NCBI GenBank assembly: GCA_002733205.1
Contig: NVUW01000004.1
Location: 248,001-312,000 of the forward strand
Source of the DNA: Thalassobium sp.
GTDB lineage: Bacteria > Pseudomonadota > Gammaproteobacteria > Pseudomonadales > Oceanobacteraceae
Direction of reading: 5' to 3'
DNA length: 64,000 nt
The notes beneath the pieces were generated by a model that was not told the DNA's origin, made no database searches, and saw nothing but the letters and a program-made list of their open reading frames with translations. The translations under genes and the position numbers were made by a program. Shown here one piece after another: positions 7,498 to 15,669 of the stretch. Numbering within the stretch: position 1 is the first letter of the stretch; every line of letters begins with the position of its first letter.

Positions 7498-9498
7498 TTA
7501 CTGTACGTTTACAGCCGGGAAAGGCCCAACGTAACCGGTGTAAGCACGCGCTTCACCTGCGCCAGTATTTTGATTGCTATCCGATTCGCCATATGGGTGC
7601 TGAACAACAGTGGTCAGGTAAGACCAGCCATTGATGTTCGGGTACCAGTATGGAGAGGTAGTTTCTGAGCCATATGGAGTGGTCAGAATACGGGTCAGTT
7701 TTTCAGTAGCAAAGTCATACGCCCAGATCGCATCGTTCTGATGGCCTGAACCGGTATCTTCACCAATAATCAGCATGTCGTAACCTGAAACATAGGTAAC
7801 GTTATCCGGCTCGGAGATACCGTCGATATGACAGCTGTTCTTCGCTTCAAAACCAGCAACCTGCGGGTCAGATGCACTGACCGGACGACCAGCAACCAGA
7901 CCGTACATGTTGTGTGCAACGTAGTTGGAACCGATTACTGAATCAGGGCCCAGGTCCATCTGATAAACCGCACCACACTTGTTCTGATCATCCAGCTGCA
8001 TGTGGTCAGGACCACCGACATCACCAGAGGTACCAGCCAGCATAGACTTGGCAACGTTAGACATGCCTACGTACATTTTATGACGCTTGCTGTCGTAGGT
8101 AATACCTTCTTCTTTGCGGAATTCAGTCGTCGCACCCAGCATCGCGGCATAACGACGGGTTTCCAGACGTGAAGCAACTTTCTCCATGCCGGCTTTAACT
8201 TTCAGACATTCCTGACCAACACCATTGGCGCTGATGGAGGTAAAGCCTGCACTACAGGCATCTGCAACCGGCGCTTCAGATTCAAAGATATCGTTGAAGG
8301 TTACTTTCGTTTTACCGTTAGTGCCGTGAACGTAATCGCTGATTTCTGCATCGGTAGCATGACCCAGGCTGATCCAGGTCAGATCTGCTGCACCAACACC
8401 GGTAGAATCGGTCTGATTCCACTTAGCGGCGTAGGTAGTACCTGCACTCAGGTCACCAGCGGTATCAGCAACAAACATATACAGGCCAACGTTGGTACCA
8501 TCGTCGGTCATATAGGTTGTTTTAGAATCTGGCATAACGTAAGACAGCTCGAACGCCAGGCGGCCCATTGCATAGTGTTTTGCTGTGGTCACAGACGCAT
8601 TTTCTGCAACAGCCACTTCAATGTTCCAACCGTAGAAGTACGGGTTCCATTCTGTTGCATCAGCAAAGTAGTCGAGCATCGGAGCTGAATAGCCGTTAGC
8701 CGCCGCTTCAACATTGGTCGGTTGCGATTTAGCATCCGGCTCATATTCTTCGGATGCCAGATGAGTGGTCCACGGAGTCACAGAACCGGCACAGTGTACC
8801 CAACCACCGTCAACACCAGACTGATCAATCTGAGTCAGATTAGTAACACTCAGCTTACCGTTGTCTTTATTCTGATCCAGTTCCATCAGGAACATTGCAC
8901 CCGGACGGTCTTCAAACTGAGAAACAGAATACAGTTTGTTGCCGATTGGCAGCAGAGAAGTAAATTCATTGGAGTCGGAAATACGCGCAGAGCCGTCATC
9001 TTCTTTCAGAACCGTACCGGCTTTATCAACCAGCTGGCCGAAAGCCACACCGCTGATAACATCACCGGAGCGTGCGAATACATTATATTCACCGCCATAG
9101 ATTTTGCCGTTTACGATCGCCTGAGAAACGGATACTTCACGTTTTTCAGCGTCAGTGGCCGGCGCATTAACACCGACAAATTTCATAAATGCCGGGCTGC
9201 CGTTATTGCCGTCCTGACCGTTGTTGCCGTCCTGGCCGTTACATACCTGCTGGGTGCTGTCTACTTCAGCATCATCCAGCACGCCATTGCGGTTATCATC
9301 GATACCGCTTTCAACCGTAATACCACCGTTGGCACAAGTCGTGTTCGCCGCAAAAACGGTGGAACGGGTCACTGAAGATGAAGATTTTGGAGTGTCATTA
9401 TTGTTATTGTTATTGTTACCACCACCACACGCCGCCAGAGTGGCTGCGGAAGCAACGATCATCGCCTGAAACAGGCGCTTCTTTTGAAAAAGTTCCAT
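7498..9498 (-). CDS. PhoX-family (DUF839) phosphatase-like lipoprotein
   Basis: 666 residues. Lipoprotein signal with LAAC (Cys about 24), an Asn7 spacer, then a Cys-bounded acidic module (GIDDNRNGVLDDAEVD) and two NGQDGN collagen-like repeats, followed by a long PhoX-like domain. Family-type blocks are CAGSVTPWTTHLASEEYEP (the Cys and Glu positions used as metal ligands in PhoX), GRLAFELS, YMTDDGTNVGLYMFVAD and KRHKMYVGMSNV. PhoX enzymes are Ca/Fe-dependent periplasmic alkaline phosphatases; most use Tat export, whereas this one is a Sec lipoprotein. A Pho box lies directly upstream. The ATG at 9498 is preferred to 9504 because GAGAG is 6 nt upstream of it. Catalytic competence is inferred. 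Confidence 0.8.
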   Translation of the reverse strand: MELFQKKRLFQAMIVASAATLAACGGGNNNNNNNDTPKSSSSVTRSTVFAANTTCANGGITVESGIDDNRNGVLDDAEVDSTQQVCNGQDGNNGQDGNNGSPAFMKFVGVNAPATDAEKREVSVSQAIVNGKIYGGEYNVFARSGDVISGVAFGQLVDKAGTVLKEDDGSARISDSNEFTSLLPIGNKLYSVSQFEDRPGAMFLMELDQNKDNGKLSVTNLTQIDQSGVDGGWVHCAGSVTPWTTHLASEEYEPDAKSQPTNVEAAANGYSAPMLDYFADATEWNPYFYGWNIEVAVAENASVTTAKHYAMGRLAFELSYVMPDSKTTYMTDDGTNVGLYMFVADTAGDLSAGTTYAAKWNQTDSTGVGAADLTWISLGHATDAEISDYVHGTNGKTKVTFNDIFESEAPVADACSAGFTSISANGVGQECLKVKAGMEKVASRLETRRYAAMLGATTEFRKEEGITYDSKRHKMYVGMSNVAKSMLAGTSGDVGGPDHMQLDDQNKCGAVYQMDLGPDSVIGSNYVAHNMYGLVAGRPVSASDPQVAGFEAKNSCHIDGISEPDNVTYVSGYDMLIIGEDTGSGHQNDAIWAYDFATEKLTRILTTPYGSETTSPYWYPNINGWSYLTTVVQHPYGESDSNQNTGAGEARAYTGYVGPFPAVNVQ
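9200..9235. repeat. Tandem 18-bp repeat in the PhoX-like gene
   Basis: Two near-identical 18-bp units (CCGTTRTTGCCGTCCTGR) that encode NGQDGN twice on the minus strand, a collagen-like Gly-x-y linker. A run of Asn codons (about 9398-9418) forms a second low-complexity linker nearby. Confidence 0.75.
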
Positions 9499-9564
9499 AG
9501 TCATCTCTCTCTAAGACTATCCGATTAGGAGTTATTTCCTGAGGCGCTAGGCTAGTAGAGAAAA

Positions 9565-9604
9565 ATGACAATAAGCGTGCAGTTTTATGACATATAAAAG
9601 ACAG
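9565..9604 (-). promoter_or_regulatory. Pho box (four half-sites) upstream of the PhoX-like gene
   Basis: On the minus strand four heptamers spaced by 4 nt are seen: CTGTCTT, ATGTCAT, CTGCACG, TTGTCAT, with AT-rich spacers. The 11-bp period and the CTGTCAT-like sequence match the PhoB binding site. It ends about 67 nt upstream of the start codon. PhoB control is inferred from this match and from the gene downstream. Confidence 0.75.
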
Positions 9605-9618
9605 TTATATTACAGATA

Positions 9619-10293
9619 TCAATAGCGTCGGACCTGAACCACCACCCGCCGATTAGCGGCTCGCTGCTGCTCGATGGATTGAGCAGAATCTGTTTCTTTC
9701 GGCCGGCTATCAGCAAAGCCGGATGCTTTCAGGCGCTCCTTGGCAACGCCCTGACTCATCAGGTATTTGACAACGTGGGTCGCACGGGCTGCCGACAATT
9801 CCCAGTTCGAGGGAAATTGTTCATTGGCAATCGGAATATCATCGGTATGACCTTCCACCTCAATCATGTGGGTTTCATGACTGGTATCGCGGATAATTGC
9901 AGACACTTTTTCCAGCAAGGGCATGGCGTTGGCTTTTAAATCGGCCGAACCGGAATCGTAAAGTGCCACATTAGCAAACTCCACTTTGACTCCACGCTGA
10001 TCAAGCACCACCGATAGCTGATCCTGCAGGCCATTCTGGGCAATATAATCATCCAACGCTTTTTTGATATCGGTAAAAGGGGTTGTCTGCTGACGGTCTG
10101 TCATTACCGTCGACAAGCCTTCCTGTAATGCTTCAACCTTGCCCTGATCAATATCAGAAACAGACAGTATCATGACGAAAAAAGCCAGCAACAGAGTGAT
10201 CGCATCAGAATAGGTCACCAGCCATGAACTGGACGAGTCATCGAAGTTTGGCCGACGACGACGCAGACCCCGGCGCTTTACAGCTTCATCCAC
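9619..10293 (-). CDS. MotB-like stator subunit of a non-flagellar-type motor operon
   Basis: 224 residues: a short basic cytoplasmic N-terminus, one membrane helix (about 24-45, WLVTYSDAITLLLAFFVMIL) with the conserved ion-carrying aspartate at D30, a plug/linker region, and a C-terminal OmpA-type peptidoglycan-binding domain (about 105-222) with VEGHTDDIPI, SNWELSAARA and NRRVVV. With the MotA-like protein encoded upstream it should form an ion-conducting stator anchored to the cell wall. It is the last gene of the five-gene operon that also encodes a FliF/FliG-like hybrid. Zorya ZorB is also MotB-like, but no Zorya effector gene is present. Confidence 0.87.
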   Translation of the reverse strand: MDEAVKRRGLRRRRPNFDDSSSSWLVTYSDAITLLLAFFVMILSVSDIDQGKVEALQEGLSTVMTDRQQTTPFTDIKKALDDYIAQNGLQDQLSVVLDQRGVKVEFANVALYDSGSADLKANAMPLLEKVSAIIRDTSHETHMIEVEGHTDDIPIANEQFPSNWELSAARATHVVKYLMSQGVAKERLKASGFADSRPKETDSAQSIEQQRAANRRVVVQVRRY

Positions 10294-10316
10294 GACAGAT
10301 CTCCGGAGTTATCAGA

Positions 10317-11117
10317 TCAGAGTGTTTCATCAGCAAACTGCAAACGGACAGAAGGTTTAAGAAAGGCATTCAGACGATCCTGAATAAACAACGCATCACG
10401 CTTCTCGGCCAATAGCACAAAGCCTTCGGTGATTAACTGGTGACGGTAATAAAGCGCCTCTTGTTTTTCCGTCACCTGATTGGCAGCCGGTTTAAAAAAC
10501 AGATTGGCCAATACCACACCGTACAGTGTGGTAATCAACGCCAGCGCTAACCCCTGTCCCAACCCGGCCATATCGCCATTAAGATTATCCAGCATGATAA
10601 TCAAACCGATGATCGTACCGACCATGCCAAAACCAGGCGCATAGGTTGCCATGGTATTCAGCACTTTCGATTCCAGCGTATGCCGTTGCCAGGTGGCATC
10701 CATCGCATCACTGAGCATTATGCGGATTTCATGGCTTTTATAACCGGAGCCAATCAGCTCCATCGCGTGGCCAAGAAATTCATCCTTAGCTTCTTCTTTA
10801 CTCAGGCTTTGCTCCAGCGCACTGATGCCACCCTGGCGATACAGATTTGTCCAGTCGACAAAGCGGCTGACCAGGTTGCGTAAATGTTTTTGCGACGTTG
10901 GCGTATGAAAAAATGTGGCCATCATACTGCGCACAGCAATCAGCACATCACCGGTGCTGTAACTGATTAATGAAGCCGCCAGGGTGCTGCCCAGTACCAG
11001 CGCCAGGCTGGAAAGACTCATAAAAATCTGATGATGGTCGGTACTGCTGACAATCGCAAAAGCAAATAAGCCAATACCGGCACAAAAGCCAATCAGAGTA
11101 CTGAATGAAAACATCAT
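10317..11117 (-). CDS. MotA-like stator subunit of a non-flagellar-type motor operon
   Basis: 266 residues with four membrane helices (about 7-25, 32-52, 158-178, 186-208) and a large cytoplasmic loop. Residues matching the functional MotA residues are present: R94 and E102 in LYRQGGISALEQSL (E. coli R90/E98, which contact FliG), P161 in APGFGMVGTIIGLI and P210 in FFKPAAN (E. coli P173/P222). Retention of the rotor-contact charges argues for real torque transfer to a FliG-like partner, here encoded immediately upstream. AAGGA precedes the ATG at 11117. It lies 23 nt before motB-like. Residue equivalences are my hand alignment from memory. Confidence 0.88.
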   Translation of the reverse strand: MMFSFSTLIGFCAGIGLFAFAIVSSTDHHQIFMSLSSLALVLGSTLAASLISYSTGDVLIAVRSMMATFFHTPTSQKHLRNLVSRFVDWTNLYRQGGISALEQSLSKEEAKDEFLGHAMELIGSGYKSHEIRIMLSDAMDATWQRHTLESKVLNTMATYAPGFGMVGTIIGLIIMLDNLNGDMAGLGQGLALALITTLYGVVLANLFFKPAANQVTEKQEALYYRHQLITEGFVLLAEKRDALFIQDRLNAFLKPSVRLQFADETL

Positions 11118-11124
11118 GTATTCC

Positions 11125-13023
11125 TTACCCCTGATGGTTCTGGGCGATAGGTGTCAGTTCTTCCATTGAAAACCGACCGGCTTTTAATACATCCCGCATT
11201 TTTTGTACAACCTGTTGTCGCCCGCTTTCTACCGCTTCCTGTGCGATGTCGGCTTCGGCTGTTTTCAGTTCAGCAATCACCGCAGCACGTAATTTGGCTG
11301 GTAATGCTGCCAGGATATGGCGTTTGAATTCTGTCGAGGTATGACACAGCGCAGCAGCCAGCACCGTCCGGTCAATATCACGCAGCTCATTGGCCAGCAC
11401 CCGTTCCGGTGCACGGGCCATATCCGCAAAGGTAAAATACACCTGGCGCAGACGATAATAGGTTTCCGGTTTTTCACCTTTTAACGTTTTAAGTAAGCGG
11501 GTTTCTTCGGCACTGTTCATATTATCGAGCATACGAATCAGCACCGATAAACCATCGGCGCTGATGTTTTCAAAGGTTGGCACCGACAATGATGCATGTG
11601 CCAGACGATCAGCCACATCGCGGAAAGCAGATACCGGCAGGGTATCAAATTGCCCGAGTTCATAGGCAACCGAGGCCTGATCCTTTTCTTTCATACGCTG
11701 AATAATATCGGCGGCCCGTTCAGCTGGAAGCTGTGACATAACCAGTGCTTTGATGCGTGTATCTTCATCTTTAATCAGATACAGCACCTGTGAGTCATTG
11801 AGCTTTTCCAGAAATGAAAACGGCGAACTGCCACCGGCATTATCCGCCAGCCCCTGTTGCAGACGTTGCTGAAACGCACTGAGCGATTGCAACAGGCTGT
11901 CGCTGTTCCAGTCGATTTCACTGCGCTGTTGCTCCAGTTCTTGCCATTGACTGCTGCTCAGGGCCGGTATCAAACTGCGCAGCAGAGGTTTCCCCATAGA
12001 CTCCAGCATGGCGGCTACTTCTGAATACTGCTGACGCTGAAAGCTCTGCTGTACCAGCTGCTGAAATAATTGTGGCTGCGATAACCCGGTGGATACCAGT
12101 TCCTGCCGGATTTCGTTTACCTGGCGCTTCAATTCGATCTGTTGATCATTTTCCTGCGGAAAAGCCAGATTTCGCGGCTCACCTGACATTGCAGACACCG
12201 CACTTACAGACGGCACAGCAGGCACCATCCTGCGACTCAAAGCCCGCATACCTAAGGCCATCAGCAATAAAATAAGCAACAGAGAAGCCAGCCAGAACCA
12301 AAGAGCATATTCATCCCAGATGCTCGCCGGGGTCGGTTTATCTGTGTCGAGACGTTTAAATTCTGTGCGTACGATATTCAGTGTATCGCCGCGCAATTCA
12401 TCAAGCTGGGATTTACGCGTGATCAGATTGCGTAAGAATTCGACCTGCTCATCATTCAGCGTTCGTTCAACCACCAGAGTGATGGTCATCTTTTTAATGC
12501 TGTTACGAAATCCCAGGGTCTTTTCACGGATGGTCTGAATCTTGGTTTCTGCTTCTTGCTTGAGCTGGTCAGCATAATTCAGCACATCGGTACGCTCACG
12601 CTCGAGCTGCTGTACTTTATTTTGCAGCGCCTGAATTTCCTGCTGATTTTCCTGCAGCAAGGGCAATTCATTAACCGGCAATCCTGGCAGGGCCTCCAAC
12701 TCATTAGCATCAAAGGTTTTCACTGACCGCGGACGAATTTCGGTAATGGGCTGGCGAACCGGAGGCTTAGGCAACGCAGGATTCGGGGATACCGGATCAC
12801 TGTCTTTTACCATGGTGCGGGTTTTTTGCAGCGTAGCCTCGACCTGAATAATAAAGCGGTTATCGCCAAGATACGATTTAATATCCCGTGCCAGCCGCGC
12901 TTCCATTTCATTTTTAAAGCGTGCCTCTTCCAGATCGTCTTTTTTTACCAGCACTTCATACGACTGCTCTTCCGCAAAAACAGCGGTGGTCAGCAGACAG
13001 CATATGGCAATAAGAGTTTTCAT
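11125..13023 (-). CDS. FliF-C/FliG hybrid membrane protein, candidate one-piece rotor
   Basis: 632 residues. Signal peptide (MKTLIAICCLLTTAVFA); a periplasmic region 35-222 resembling the FliF C-terminal ring domain, with ALPGLPVNELP (FliF GVPG-like) and LRGDTLNIVRTEF at 210-222 (FliF RGDxLxVxxxxF); a coiled-coil-prone insert 125-170; one membrane helix at 239-260; then a cytoplasmic part with FliG-middle-like (about 405-482) and FliG-C-like (about 528-620) domains. FliG-C features are YFTFADM (MFVF motif) and ELRDIDRTVLAAAL. By hand alignment K577 and E585 replace E. coli R281 and D289, while K264 and D288 become C560 and A584; the FliM-binding EHPQ is EDTR. The third ATG (13023) is 6 nt from AGGAG, so it is chosen over 13029. 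No FliM/FliN gene is nearby. Confidence 0.82.
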   Translation of the reverse strand: MKTLIAICCLLTTAVFAEEQSYEVLVKKDDLEEARFKNEMEARLARDIKSYLGDNRFIIQVEATLQKTRTMVKDSDPVSPNPALPKPPVRQPITEIRPRSVKTFDANELEALPGLPVNELPLLQENQQEIQALQNKVQQLERERTDVLNYADQLKQEAETKIQTIREKTLGFRNSIKKMTITLVVERTLNDEQVEFLRNLITRKSQLDELRGDTLNIVRTEFKRLDTDKPTPASIWDEYALWFWLASLLLILLLMALGMRALSRRMVPAVPSVSAVSAMSGEPRNLAFPQENDQQIELKRQVNEIRQELVSTGLSQPQLFQQLVQQSFQRQQYSEVAAMLESMGKPLLRSLIPALSSSQWQELEQQRSEIDWNSDSLLQSLSAFQQRLQQGLADNAGGSSPFSFLEKLNDSQVLYLIKDEDTRIKALVMSQLPAERAADIIQRMKEKDQASVAYELGQFDTLPVSAFRDVADRLAHASLSVPTFENISADGLSVLIRMLDNMNSAEETRLLKTLKGEKPETYYRLRQVYFTFADMARAPERVLANELRDIDRTVLAAALCHTSTEFKRHILAALPAKLRAAVIAELKTAEADIAQEAVESGRQQVVQKMRDVLKAGRFSMEELTPIAQNHQG

Positions 13024-13032
13024 CATCATCTC

Positions 13033-13716
13033 CTATTGCTGCAGCCGGTCAAGGCTGGCCTTAACCTGATCAAGACTTGGGTCTAACAACAGGGCCTGCT
13101 CCCAACTGGCACGCGCTTCCGGTATCAGGCCCATTTTGTAATAGATACTGCCTTTCAGCGCATGGGCCTGAGCAGAATCCGGCAGGCTGTCCAATGCGGC
13201 ATTGGTTTCGTCCAGCGCTTGCCAATATTGTTTTTTATAAAACAGTGATTGGGCATTAAGAATGTGTTTGGTGGTATTCTCTACCTGCTGATTCTTGTCT
13301 TTTTCCCGCTGCTGCGCTTCCTGATTTAATTGCGCATGCGCAGCTTCAGCTTCTGAGTCATTAAGTGTTTCGGTAATATCTTCATTCGTTTCCGGCACAG
13401 CGTCATCTTCAGTTGTTGCCGGTTTCCCTGGTAAGTCCATGACGAACTTCACATCACTGTCACCGGCATCCAGCGTTAACAACACGTCATACCCTTCACC
13501 ATAGCGGTGAATATGCATCAGACCATGTTGTTTTTTTGCCTGCTCTGCAATGTCGGATTTTGTCATCAGCTCTTCCGTGATCGCCTCAGTTTCGGATACC
13601 CAACCGGAATTTCCGTAACCTTTAACAACCTCATTACTGCGCTGGTAACTGCACGCCGCCGGTAACAGCAGAATGGTCAGAAACAGGAGTTTCATTGATG
13701 CATTAAATTTCATCAT
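13033..13716 (-). CDS. TPR lipoprotein of the motor-like operon
   Basis: 227 residues. Lipoprotein signal ending LPAAC (Cys about 22; an internal ATG at 13695 gives the shorter MKLLFLTILLLPAAC). A small beta-rich part (HRYGEGYDVLLTLDAGDSDVKF) is followed by an acidic Glu/Gln linker of about 50 residues and two TPR-like repeats at the C-terminus (about 150-225: LFYKKQYWQALDETNAALD, SIYYKMGLIPEARASWEQAL). Probably a periplasmic scaffold that links envelope parts of the putative motor (inference). The gene starts within the stop codon of the upstream outer-membrane gene and lies 9 nt before the FliF/FliG hybrid gene, so the three are translationally close. Confidence 0.75.
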   Translation of the reverse strand: MMKFNASMKLLFLTILLLPAACSYQRSNEVVKGYGNSGWVSETEAITEELMTKSDIAEQAKKQHGLMHIHRYGEGYDVLLTLDAGDSDVKFVMDLPGKPATTEDDAVPETNEDITETLNDSEAEAAHAQLNQEAQQREKDKNQQVENTTKHILNAQSLFYKKQYWQALDETNAALDSLPDSAQAHALKGSIYYKMGLIPEARASWEQALLLDPSLDQVKASLDRLQQ

Positions 13717-14786
13717 CAGAATCGTACTCCCAGCGTCAGGTCATAGCTTGATCCACCGAATTTACCCGTTTCCTCATAACCGGATTTTTTCTCCCATTGC
13801 ACATCGCTTTCCGGCAGATACGTCACACCAAAATCCATAAAGCCATCACTGAAGAATGGAAATTCGAAACCAAAGCGGAATACCAGCGAGTTCGCATCGT
13901 TAAAGAATGCCTGCCCTATACCCAAGTAAACCTTGGTATCGATTAATTTATCCATACTTGGAATGTCAGCAATAATCCGGCCTTCCAGATTAATACCGGA
14001 AACATTAAATAAGTCTTTATTGGAGAAATTGCGGAAGTATTCCACCGCCAGGGTATATTCGAGACTGTCATCCAAACTGGTGGTTTCACGCCGGCGCAAA
14101 CCAAACACTGTCACGCCATTCACTTCTTCAGAATTATTGGTTACAGAATTTTTGCGGCTGCCATCAATGCCCCAGGCACCCACTGTAAATTCATAACTTG
14201 CTGAATCAAATCCTTGTTCCTCCTGCTCACGGGTGGTTTTTTTCGAATATTCCTTCAGCCACAACAGTTGGTTATTACGGCCATCCACCATGCGCAGGTT
14301 GATTGTGAACTTGTCGTCATGAACCGATGCATTCCAGAAAATAAACGCATCCGCACGAACATGCTTGGCCAGCGCGCGCAGCGCCTGGTTCGATTCTGCT
14401 GCATGGGATATTTCCAGCTTATCGGCGCGCATCGCTACCTGAGTAGTCCGGCACTCAATACACTGAATAATCTCAAAGCGTCCGCTTTCCATAATCCGGT
14501 GCATCAACTTATTTTCAATCATCAGATGCACCTGCTTAGGAATCTGACGATGCAGACGATCACCATTGTGATATAGGGCAACGCGGCGAATATTGGCATC
14601 CAGGTCGATTAACTCTTCCATCACCAGAGTTTTATCGTCATCCAGCAGCTGCTCAAAGCCGGTATATAAAGAAGGCGCCTGAGAAGCCAGTGGCAACTCT
14701 GCTTTATTATCGGCACAAGCGATAGTGCTCAACAGCCATGTGCTGAGCACCATCATCAGGGGTCTTAACAGGGTCGGGAATTTCAT
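13716..14786 (-). CDS. FlgO/CsgG-like outer-membrane protein, first gene of the motor-like operon
   Basis: 356 residues with a signal peptide (LSTWLLSTIACA, cleavage near 26). Residues 40-190 resemble the CsgG/FlgO/LpoB fold: MIENKLMHRIMESGRFEIIQ, then ADAFIFWNASVHDDKFTINL and LRMVDGRNNQLLWLKEYS. The last 140 residues are alternating beta strands ending in GVRF, with the terminal aromatic residue typical of outer-membrane barrels. FlgO-type proteins help build outer-membrane rings around polar flagella; here the protein heads an operon with a stator and a FliF/FliG hybrid, so an outer-membrane anchor or bushing is a reasonable guess. Identity is by fold pattern only. Confidence 0.68.
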   Translation of the reverse strand: MKFPTLLRPLMMVLSTWLLSTIACADNKAELPLASQAPSLYTGFEQLLDDDKTLVMEELIDLDANIRRVALYHNGDRLHRQIPKQVHLMIENKLMHRIMESGRFEIIQCIECRTTQVAMRADKLEISHAAESNQALRALAKHVRADAFIFWNASVHDDKFTINLRMVDGRNNQLLWLKEYSKKTTREQEEQGFDSASYEFTVGAWGIDGSRKNSVTNNSEEVNGVTVFGLRRRETTSLDDSLEYTLAVEYFRNFSNKDLFNVSGINLEGRIIADIPSMDKLIDTKVYLGIGQAFFNDANSLVFRFGFEFPFFSDGFMDFGVTYLPESDVQWEKKSGYEETGKFGGSSYDLTLGVRF

Positions 14787-15182
14787 GCATTTTCCTTGTA
14801 TCAGGAATCCTGATTTTTCTCCCCCCAGCTTAGTTCATATTTCAGAAACCGATGTTTTGACCGATACTTATACCAATTACTTAACAATAGTTAATCATAA
14901 ATCCGCTATGACCAATGCCGTTATGCGCCAATTTTTTTACGATAAATACGCACGACCCATTCAAGAATTTAACGGTTGTCGTTGTATATCAACTGAGCAA
15001 TGAAGAAAGAGCGTCTTTTGACTTTTTTACGGCGGGAAACAAGCATAATTGCGGCAGAAAACCATCAAAACGTTTTCGTTCGTACAGTCGCCGTAAAGAC
15101 GTCGCTGAGCGGAAATGTGCTCGTCAGCGCTGTTGAAATGCAAAGCCATCTCAGCACCTGGCTGCGATGGCTCTGCGGCAGG
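14787..15182. other. Intergenic region upstream of the motor-like operon
   Basis: 396 bp without a supported gene. It should carry the promoter of the minus-strand operon. The only promoter-like element is a weak TATAAG (minus strand, about 14867-14872) with no good -35. No sigma-54, sigma-28 or Pho box was found. A 15-bp palindrome just before the start codon is listed separately. Confidence 0.5.
14800..14814. promoter_or_regulatory. 15-bp palindrome in the 5' leader of the motor-like operon
   Basis: ATCAGGAATCCTGAT, perfectly symmetric around one central base, ends 14 nt upstream of the ATG at 14786. It could be an operator or a ribosome-site hairpin; the regulator is unknown. Confidence 0.4.
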
Positions 15183-15506
15183 TTATATCGGATTACGGCG
15201 CTGAGTTTCAGTCACTTCGCGGTCGGTCTGTATTGCCAGGCGCAGATCGCGGGCTGAAATCCCCTGCACATCATGGCTCCACCATAACACCTCCAGCTTC
15301 CCCCAACTTAACGTCAGCTGTGGGTGGTGATCCTGTTGCTCGGCATGAACGGCAATACTGTTGGCCAGGTGTAACGCTGCACTGAAATCGTTCAGTTTGA
15401 TACTGCGCTGCAATGCCGGAACGCCGGCTACCAGGGTTTGTGCCCAATGCGGATGCTCTGCCAGCCAGCGCTGCAGTTGCGGCTCATCAATACGGTCATC
15501 ACTCAT
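15183..15506 (-). CDS. phhB: 4a-hydroxytetrahydrobiopterin (pterin-4a-carbinolamine) dehydratase
   Basis: 107 residues, the usual size for the family. Active-site signature: AVHAEQQDHHPQLTLSWGKL (the paired histidines of the E-x-x-x-HH motif) followed by VLWWSHDVQGISARD with the third histidine. It recycles the pterin cofactor of phenylalanine hydroxylase, though no phhA is in the window. The ATG at 15506 has GGGAGA 6 nt upstream; the longer frame would begin with TTG at 15512. It lies downstream of fumarase on the same strand but behind a terminator. Confidence 0.9.
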   Translation of the reverse strand: MSDDRIDEPQLQRWLAEHPHWAQTLVAGVPALQRSIKLNDFSAALHLANSIAVHAEQQDHHPQLTLSWGKLEVLWWSHDVQGISARDLRLAIQTDREVTETQRRNPI

Positions 15507-15610
15507 CGCCAATCTCCCTGAAGCGGAATCATCACATTAGCGAGAAAATCCGGATTTGCAGAGTCTTTTCTGCGCCAATGTCATTCATACGATGGGTTTA
15601 CGACAGGCAC

Positions 15611-15637
15611 AAAAAAAGGAGCCGAAGCTCCTTTTTA
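15611..15637. terminator. Bidirectional intrinsic terminator after fumarase
   Basis: AGGAGC/GCTCCT stem with CGAA loop, flanked by an A run and a T run, between the fumarase stop and phhB. It separates the two transcripts. Confidence 0.85.
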
Positions 15638-15669
15638 TTCATCGCGGTTTAACGCTTACCCGTCTTTGG

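Noticed and set aside
9619-14786. Zorya anti-phage system as an explanation for the MotA/MotB-like pair
   Set aside because: No zorC/zorD, helicase or nuclease gene is present; the neighbours are FliF/FliG-like and envelope proteins. The stator resemblance alone is not sufficient.
14725-15257. Overlapping plus-strand open frames in the motor operon leader
   Set aside because: No ribosome sites or domains; the region is better explained as the leader of the minus-strand operon.
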